19,599 nt of DNA. It comes from an uncultured Pseudomonadota bacterium. Its GTDB lineage: Bacteria > Pseudomonadota > Gammaproteobacteria > Burkholderiales > SG8-39. Positions 15,552 through 19,599 of the stretch are shown here, piece after piece. Numbering within the stretch: the stretch's first letter is position 1; each line of letters starts with the position of its first letter. The translations under genes and the position numbers were made by a program. Location of the stretch: positions 1-19,599 of the forward strand of contig CAIVVS010000175.1 of NCBI GenBank assembly GCA_903909415.1, read 5' to 3'. The notes below the pieces were generated by a model. The model did no database searches, had not been told where the DNA came from, and worked only from the letters and a program-made list of their open reading frames with translations.

Positions 15552-16211
15552 ATGGGCCTGATCGTCTACGGGCTGGCGCTGTCCAGCTACAGCGCAAAGC
15601 TGCGCATCCTCCTGGTGAACAAGGGGATTGCCTTCGAGGAGCGGGAGCCGCCCGGCGGCAGCTACCGCTCCGAGGCCTATCGCTCCATCGTGCCCATGGG
15701 CACGCTGCCGGCGATCGACGACGATGGTTTCGTGCTGTCGGAGTCCGAGGTGATCGCCGAGTACCTGGAAGTACGCCATCCGACGCCCCGGATGCTGCCT
15801 GAGGCGGTGCGGGAGCGTGCGCATGCGCGCTTCCTCTCGCGGCTGCACGACCTGTATTTCGCGCCGGCGGTGCGCGGCCTGTTTCCCCACGTGAATCCCG
15901 CGAAGCGCGATACGGCTGCCGTCGCCGCGCAGCTTGCGGAGGTCCGCCGCCGCCTGTCGCAACTCGAATCGCTGGCGCTGCCCCGTCCGTACATCGCCGG
16001 CGAGACCCTGATGCTGCCGGATTGCGGCTTCGCGGTAAGCGTGCCGCTGGCGATGCAGTTGCTCGCGGTTTTCGGCGAGAAACTCGAGTTGTCCGCCCCG
16101 CTGCAGTCCTGGCACGACACGGTGCAGGCCCACCCCGCCGTGGTGGCGGGGCTGGCGCCATGGCAGGTCGCGACTGACCGCTGGCTGGAATCCCAACTGG
16201 AGGCCAAATGA
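15552..16211 (+). CDS. Glutathione S-transferase-like protein
   Basis: A 219-residue GST-fold protein. The N-terminal thioredoxin-like domain includes SSYSAKLRILLVNKGIAFEE, the cis-proline turn VPMGTLPAI (P53) and the glutathione-gamma-glutamyl-binding pair E64-S65 in LSESEVIAEYLE. The all-helical C-terminal domain covers about 85-210. It may conjugate, isomerise or reduce an intermediate with glutathione. The start has GGAG eight bases upstream. Its stop overlaps the start of the next gene by four bases (ATGA), so the two are translationally coupled. Confidence 0.9.
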   Translation: MGLIVYGLALSSYSAKLRILLVNKGIAFEEREPPGGSYRSEAYRSIVPMGTLPAIDDDGFVLSESEVIAEYLEVRHPTPRMLPEAVRERAHARFLSRLHDLYFAPAVRGLFPHVNPAKRDTAAVAAQLAEVRRRLSQLESLALPRPYIAGETLMLPDCGFAVSVPLAMQLLAVFGEKLELSAPLQSWHDTVQAHPAVVAGLAPWQVATDRWLESQLEAK

Positions 16212-16819
16212 GTACCGGTGATCGAAGCCCGCTGCTGCAGCCCGGATGGGCTTATGTCGAAAAGGTCTCGCTGGAAGACTTCAGCCCGTCCGACTGGGAT
16301 CTGCTCAACCGCCAGCGCCATGAGTACTACGCCGCCGAACAGGCCGCGCAGGCGCTGCGCATGCTGGCCGCGTCCGAGCACGACGCGTCCTTCGGCTACA
16401 TGGTCAACAACTACCGCCACAGCCTGCAGTCGGCCACCATGGCGCTGCGCGACGGGCGCGACGAGGAGGACGTCGTGGTGGCGCTGCTGCACGACATCGG
16501 CTTCATCGCCTGCCCGTCGATGCACGGCGAGTTCGCCGCCGCCCTGATGGGCGCCTACGTGTCCGAGCGCAACCACTGGATGCTGCGCCACCACGCGATC
16601 TTCCAGAACGTGCACGCGCCCCACCAGCCCGGCGTGGACCCCAACGGCCGGGAACGCTGGCGCGGCCACCCGCATTTCGCCTGGACCGCCGAGTTCGTCG
16701 ACAAGTACGACCAGGCGTCCGCCGACCCGGACTACGACTGTGCGCCGCTGGCCGTGTTCGAGCCCATGGTCCGGCGCGTCTTCGCGCGTCCGCCGCGGCC
16801 GGTTCCCCATCACGATTAG
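16208..16819 (+). CDS. HD-domain protein resembling PhnZ/MIOX-type diiron oxygenases
   Basis: A 203-residue HD-fold protein. The six-ligand pattern seen in diiron HD oxygenases can be traced: H71 (NNYRHSLQSA), H95-D96 (ALLHDIGF), H106 (SMHGEFAA), H128 or H129 (LRHHAIF), and D165 or D168 (EFVDKYDQASAD). The H71-H95 spacing of 24 and the later H-H spacing of about 22 match what I recall for PhnZ; the final gap is shorter. Two enzyme types are possible: a diiron oxygenase cleaving a C-C or C-P bond, or a phosphohydrolase. The operon, with an Fe(II)/2-oxoglutarate enzyme and a GST, favours the former. GGAGG is close upstream of the ATG. I cannot assign a substrate. Confidence 0.78.
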   Translation: MSTGDRSPLLQPGWAYVEKVSLEDFSPSDWDLLNRQRHEYYAAEQAAQALRMLAASEHDASFGYMVNNYRHSLQSATMALRDGRDEEDVVVALLHDIGFIACPSMHGEFAAALMGAYVSERNHWMLRHHAIFQNVHAPHQPGVDPNGRERWRGHPHFAWTAEFVDKYDQASADPDYDCAPLAVFEPMVRRVFARPPRPVPHHD

Positions 16820-16840
16820 CGCCACGGAGACACGACGCGC

Positions 16841-17425
16841 ATGAGCGCATGGATACGCATGATCCCGCTGGAGCAGGCCACCGGCCTGCTTAAGGACCTG
16901 TACGCCAAGGTCACCACCCCGCACGGCACGGTGGACAACGTGATGCGCGCGCACAGCCTGCGGCCGCACACCATGGAAGGCCACCTGGTGCTGTACAAGA
17001 GCGTGCTGCACAATCCGGACAACACGCTGCCGTTCTGGTTCCTGGAGGTGGTGGCGTCCTACGTCAGCATCACCAACCGCTGCGCCTACAGCCTGACGCA
17101 CCACTGGGCGAATGCCAGCCGGCTGATGGCCAACCCGGGCCGCGCCGCGGCGGTGCGCGCGGCGCTGGATGCCGGCAAGCCTGAGCTCGCGTTCGAGGGC
17201 AAGCAGCGCGCGCTGCTCGACTACGCGCGCAAGCTCACCGCAGCGGTGGGCGACATGGCGAAGTCCGACATCGACGCGCTGCGCGCCGCCGGCTGCGACG
17301 ACGGCGAGATCCTCGAGGTCAACCAGGTCTGCGCGTACTTCAACTATTCCAACCGGCTGCTGAACGGGCTGGGCGTCACCACCGAGGGCGACGTGATCGG
17401 CTATTACAAGGACAAGCAGCAATGA
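16841..17425 (+). CDS. AhpD / carboxymuconolactone decarboxylase-fold protein lacking the second catalytic cysteine
   Basis: A 194-residue all-helical protein. The core helix carries EVVASYVSITNRCAYSLTHHWA, which aligns with the ...N-x-C-x-Y-C-x-x-H-H... motif of peroxidase-related CMD proteins. Here C81 is kept, but the partner cysteine is S84; H87 and H88 remain. A disulfide-based peroxidase cycle would therefore not work as in AhpD, so it may be a decarboxylase, isomerase or use a single-Cys mechanism. It is coupled to the next gene through ATGA (four-base overlap at 17422-17425). Role within the pathway unknown. Confidence 0.85.
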   Translation: MSAWIRMIPLEQATGLLKDLYAKVTTPHGTVDNVMRAHSLRPHTMEGHLVLYKSVLHNPDNTLPFWFLEVVASYVSITNRCAYSLTHHWANASRLMANPGRAAAVRAALDAGKPELAFEGKQRALLDYARKLTAAVGDMAKSDIDALRAAGCDDGEILEVNQVCAYFNYSNRLLNGLGVTTEGDVIGYYKDKQQ

Positions 17426-18408
17426 ACTACGCCACCGCCCGCAACATCGCCGTCGAGCAGATCCCGGTGATCGACTGCGCGCCGCTGTTCGATGGCACGC
17501 AGGCTTCCATGGCCGCGGTCGGCGCGCAGATGCGCGAAGCCGCCGAGCGCATCGGCTTTTTCTACGTGAGCAACCACGGCATCCCCGAGGACCTGATACT
17601 GGGCGCCGATGCCGCCGGCCGCGAGTTCTTCGCGCTGCCGCAGGAGGCCAAGCTGCGCGTGGTGCCCGCCGACCGCCACCGCGGATTCCTGCAGGTGGGG
17701 CAGGCGAAGATGTACCGCAACGCCCGCGTGGACCTGAAGGAGAGCTTCATCTGGGGGCGCGATGTCGGCGAGGACGACCCGGACTACCTGGCCGGCAACC
17801 GCATGGTCGGCCCCAACCGCTGGCCGGCGGAGCTGCCGCGCCTGCGCGGCGTGCTGAACGCCTACTTCGATTCGGCCCACGCCTGCGCCCACCGGCTGCT
17901 GGGCGCGCTGGCGGTGTCGCTCGGCGCGCCGGCCGATACCTTCAACGCGCGCCTGGCCAAGCCGATTTCGCGCGGCACCCTGGTCTGGTATCCGCCGCAG
18001 CCGCCGGACGCGGGGGAGGACCAGTTCGGCGTCGCGCCGCACACCGACTATGGCGTGATCACGCTGCTGCGCCAGGACGAAGTGGGCGGCCTGCAGGTCG
18101 CCACCCGCGATGGCGAGTGGGTCACCGCGCATCCGATTCCGGGCACGCTGGTGATCAACTCGGGCGACCTGCTCGGGCGCTGGACCAACGACCGCTTCAA
18201 GTCCAACCCGCACCGCGTGGTGAACCGCTCCGGGCGCGAGCGCATGTCCATCGCGATGTTCGTGGACCCGGACTTCGACACGCCCATCGTGCCGGTGACC
18301 CAGCCGGGCGAGGCGGCGAAGTATCCCGAGGTGAGCTGCGGGGACTACATCCTCGGCCGCTTCGACGCCGCGTTCGCCTACCGGAACAGGCAGGATTCAC
18401 GCGGTTGA
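17422..18408 (+). CDS. Fe(II)/2-oxoglutarate-dependent oxygenase, isopenicillin N synthase family
   Basis: A 328-residue DSBH-fold oxygenase of the plant/bacterial IPNS-like class. The N-terminal DIOX_N region has IPVIDCAPL and ERIGFFYVSNHGIP. The iron triad is H207-x-D209 (APHTDYG) and H264 (SNPHRVVN), and 2-oxoglutarate is bound by R274-x-S276 (RMSIAMF). It oxidises a small molecule using O2 and 2-oxoglutarate in the cytosol. Such enzymes also serve pyrimidine, amino acid and aromatic catabolism, so the substrate is open. It is the last gene of the five-gene plus operon, followed by a GC-rich hairpin. Confidence 0.93.
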   Translation: MNYATARNIAVEQIPVIDCAPLFDGTQASMAAVGAQMREAAERIGFFYVSNHGIPEDLILGADAAGREFFALPQEAKLRVVPADRHRGFLQVGQAKMYRNARVDLKESFIWGRDVGEDDPDYLAGNRMVGPNRWPAELPRLRGVLNAYFDSAHACAHRLLGALAVSLGAPADTFNARLAKPISRGTLVWYPPQPPDAGEDQFGVAPHTDYGVITLLRQDEVGGLQVATRDGEWVTAHPIPGTLVINSGDLLGRWTNDRFKSNPHRVVNRSGRERMSIAMFVDPDFDTPIVPVTQPGEAAKYPEVSCGDYILGRFDAAFAYRNRQDSRG

Positions 18409-18411
18409 ACC

Positions 18412-18442
18412 CCCGGCGCGCCGCGGTCCCCGCCGCGCCGGG
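18412..18442. terminator. GC-rich hairpin between convergent operons
   Basis: The arms CCCGGCGCG (18412-18420) and CGCGCCGGG (18434-18442) are perfectly complementary. The loop itself can pair GCGG (18423-18426) with CCGC (18430-18433), giving 13 bp with a two-base bulge. There is no T tract. It sits in the 71-base gap between two converging genes, and probably helps end or protect both transcripts. Confidence 0.4.
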
Positions 18443-18479
18443 CAGCGCCGCGCGGCTGCGTCCCGCGTAACGGCGGGGA

Positions 18480-19394
18480 TCAGGGCTTTCCGCCCCCGGG
18501 CTTGGCCTTCGCCGCGCGCGCGGCACGGCCCTTTTCGGATTTCGGTCCCATCGGCTCGGGCTGGAACGGACCGTCGCGCGCTTCCAGGTAGGCCTTCAGG
18601 CCCTGCGTGCGCTGGATCTCGAACAGGCGTTCCCGCTCCTCGTTGTGCGAGGCATGCGCGAGCGCGCCCAGCGTCCCCTCCAGCTGCAGGCCGGCGTACA
18701 GCCCCGAGGCGAGGATGCCCTGCATGGAGATCGCCTTGTTCAGGCGCAGCGAAGGCTCTGGCACCTTGGCCATGCGCAAGGCCAGCTTGCGCACGTGGCC
18801 GGCCAGTTCCTCATGCGGCACCACCTCGTTCACCATGCCGATGCGCAGCGCCTCGGCGGCATCGAAATGGTCCCCGGTCAGCGCCCAGCGGTTCGCGTTC
18901 TTCCATCCGCACAGCGCGGTGAACAGGAAGGTGGTGTTCGAGATGTGGCGCACCTCCGGCTGCGCGAACACGGCGCGGTCCGAGGCGATGGTGATGTCGG
19001 CCGCAAGCTGGTACCAGAAGCCGCCGCCCATCGCCCAGCCATTGACGGCCGCGATGATGGGCTTGCCCAGGCGCCACATGTGCGTCCACTGCGTCGCGCG
19101 CAGGCCGTCATTGCGCTGCCAGTACTCGATGAACTCCGCCATGGACTTGCCGGCGGGATCGGTGTTGCGCACCCCGTTCGCCGGGGCCTGGCCCTGGTCA
19201 AAGCCGGAGCAGAACGCGTTGCCCGCGCCGGTGAGCACGATCACCTTGACGTCCTTGTCGGCGTCCGCCTGGTCGAAAGCGGCTTCCAGCTCACGGACCA
19301 GCGTGGGCGTCAGGGCGTTCATGCGCTCCGGCCGGTTGAGCGTGATCGTTGCGATGCGCTCGGCCACGTCGTAGATCAGTTCCGTGTATTCCAC
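18480..19394 (-). CDS. Enoyl-CoA hydratase/isomerase (crotonase) family protein
   Basis: A 304-residue crotonase-fold protein. The two oxyanion-hole segments are AFCSGFDQG (60-68) and NGWAMGGGF (118-126). One catalytic glutamate is present in AQPEVRH (E147), but the second glutamate of rat-type enoyl-CoA hydratase is replaced by Arg or Asn (WKNANRWALTGD, 164-175). Classical hydration is therefore doubtful; isomerase, hydrolase or decarboxylase activity is possible. The C-terminal ~20 residues are basic and low complexity (K/R/A/G rich). The start is GTG with GGGAGG five bases upstream. It follows a TOBE-domain ABC ATPase gene by 52 bases on the same strand. Confidence 0.9.
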   Translation of the reverse strand: MEYTELIYDVAERIATITLNRPERMNALTPTLVRELEAAFDQADADKDVKVIVLTGAGNAFCSGFDQGQAPANGVRNTDPAGKSMAEFIEYWQRNDGLRATQWTHMWRLGKPIIAAVNGWAMGGGFWYQLAADITIASDRAVFAQPEVRHISNTTFLFTALCGWKNANRWALTGDHFDAAEALRIGMVNEVVPHEELAGHVRKLALRMAKVPEPSLRLNKAISMQGILASGLYAGLQLEGTLGALAHASHNEERERLFEIQRTQGLKAYLEARDGPFQPEPMGPKSEKGRAARAAKAKPGGGKP

Positions 19395-19399
19395 TGCAG

Positions 19400-19405
19400 C
19401 CTCCC
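19400..19405 (-). promoter_or_regulatory. Ribosome binding site supporting GTG start of crotonase-family gene
   Basis: On the minus strand GGGAGG ends five bases before GTG at 19394. This strong site fixes the rare start codon. Confidence 0.65.
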
Positions 19406-19446
19406 TGGCTTTTCAGGATCCCATCCGGTTCAGGACCTCACCTGCT

Positions 19447-19599
19447 TCAGAACCTCATCCAGGCGTCTGCGGGAACCCGCACACAGACCGCGTCGCCGGT
19501 CCGGTACTGCTTCTCGCCCACTGCCTGGGTCACGATCAGCTGCCTGCCGGCGGAGTCGACGACATACCTGACCATCATGCCCATGTAGTCGGTCGATGC
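19447..19599 (-). CDS. C-terminal fragment of ABC transporter ATP-binding protein, TOBE domain (PotA-like), cut by window edge
   Basis: The last 50 codons of a minus-strand gene that begins beyond the right edge. The translated tail reads YMGMMVRYVVD, followed by GRQLIVTQ, then YRTGDAVCVRVP and a stop at 19447. The alternation of an aromatic-containing beta strand, a ligand-like QxxxG and the G-D-x-V-x-V-x-x-P pattern is that of the TOBE_2 regulatory domain of spermidine/putrescine- or iron-type importer ATPases. The gene is not complete here, so the nucleotide-binding domain is not seen. It probably leads an operon with the crotonase-family gene. Confidence 0.7.
   Translation of the reverse strand, partial: ASTDYMGMMVRYVVDSAGRQLIVTQAVGEKQYRTGDAVCVRVPADAWMRF

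Overview
The window is high-GC (roughly two-thirds G+C), almost fully coding bacterial DNA. It looks like a pseudomonadotal soil or environmental genome, most likely Burkholderiales. The main reason is three periplasmic receptors of the Bug/tripartite tricarboxylate transporter (TTT) family beside Rieske oxygenases and a GntR/FCD regulator. The phylum-level guess is an inference from gene content. I see no tRNA, rRNA, CRISPR array, transposase or integrase.

Layout. (1) 255-8424, plus strand: a catabolic operon of eight genes. It runs GntR/FCD regulator, DapA-fold lyase/aldolase, ornithine-cyclodeaminase/ketimine-reductase-family enzyme, a Rieske oxygenase carrying an extra recombinase-like HTH domain, a second Rieske oxygenase, a 3-hydroxyisobutyrate-dehydrogenase-family enzyme, and two Bug receptors. 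A 16-bp perfect palindrome (193-208) just ahead of the regulator is the likely operator. (2) 8464-12133, minus strand, convergent with the first: Tat-type metal amidohydrolase, a third Rieske oxygenase, and a third Bug receptor. (3) 12282-14626: a polar amino-acid-type ABC importer. The binding protein and permease are on plus, while the ATPase faces them on minus. A strong terminator-like hairpin sits at the binding-protein/permease junction. (4) 14745-18408, plus strand: a tight five-gene operon of creatininase-family hydrolase, GST-like protein, HD-domain protein resembling PhnZ/MIOX diiron oxygenases, AhpD/CMD-like protein with a missing second Cys, and an isopenicillin-N-synthase-type Fe(II)/2-oxoglutarate oxygenase. 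(5) 18480-19599, minus strand: an enoyl-CoA hydratase/isomerase-family protein preceded by the C-terminal end of a TOBE-domain ABC ATPase cut by the window edge.

How it fits together (inference). Blocks 1 and 2 look like uptake plus oxidative breakdown of an organic acid, possibly an aromatic or nitrogen-containing acid. Bug receptors would capture the substrate, Rieske enzymes would hydroxylate or demethylate it, and the amidohydrolase, aldolase-like, imine-reductase-like and beta-hydroxyacid-dehydrogenase-like enzymes would process the products. No reductase or ferredoxin for the three oxygenases and no TctA/TctB membrane partners for the receptors are present, so those must come from elsewhere. 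Block 4 is a second set of oxidative enzymes of unknown substrate, with two different non-heme iron oxygenase folds in one operon. It is the best candidate here for an undescribed pathway.
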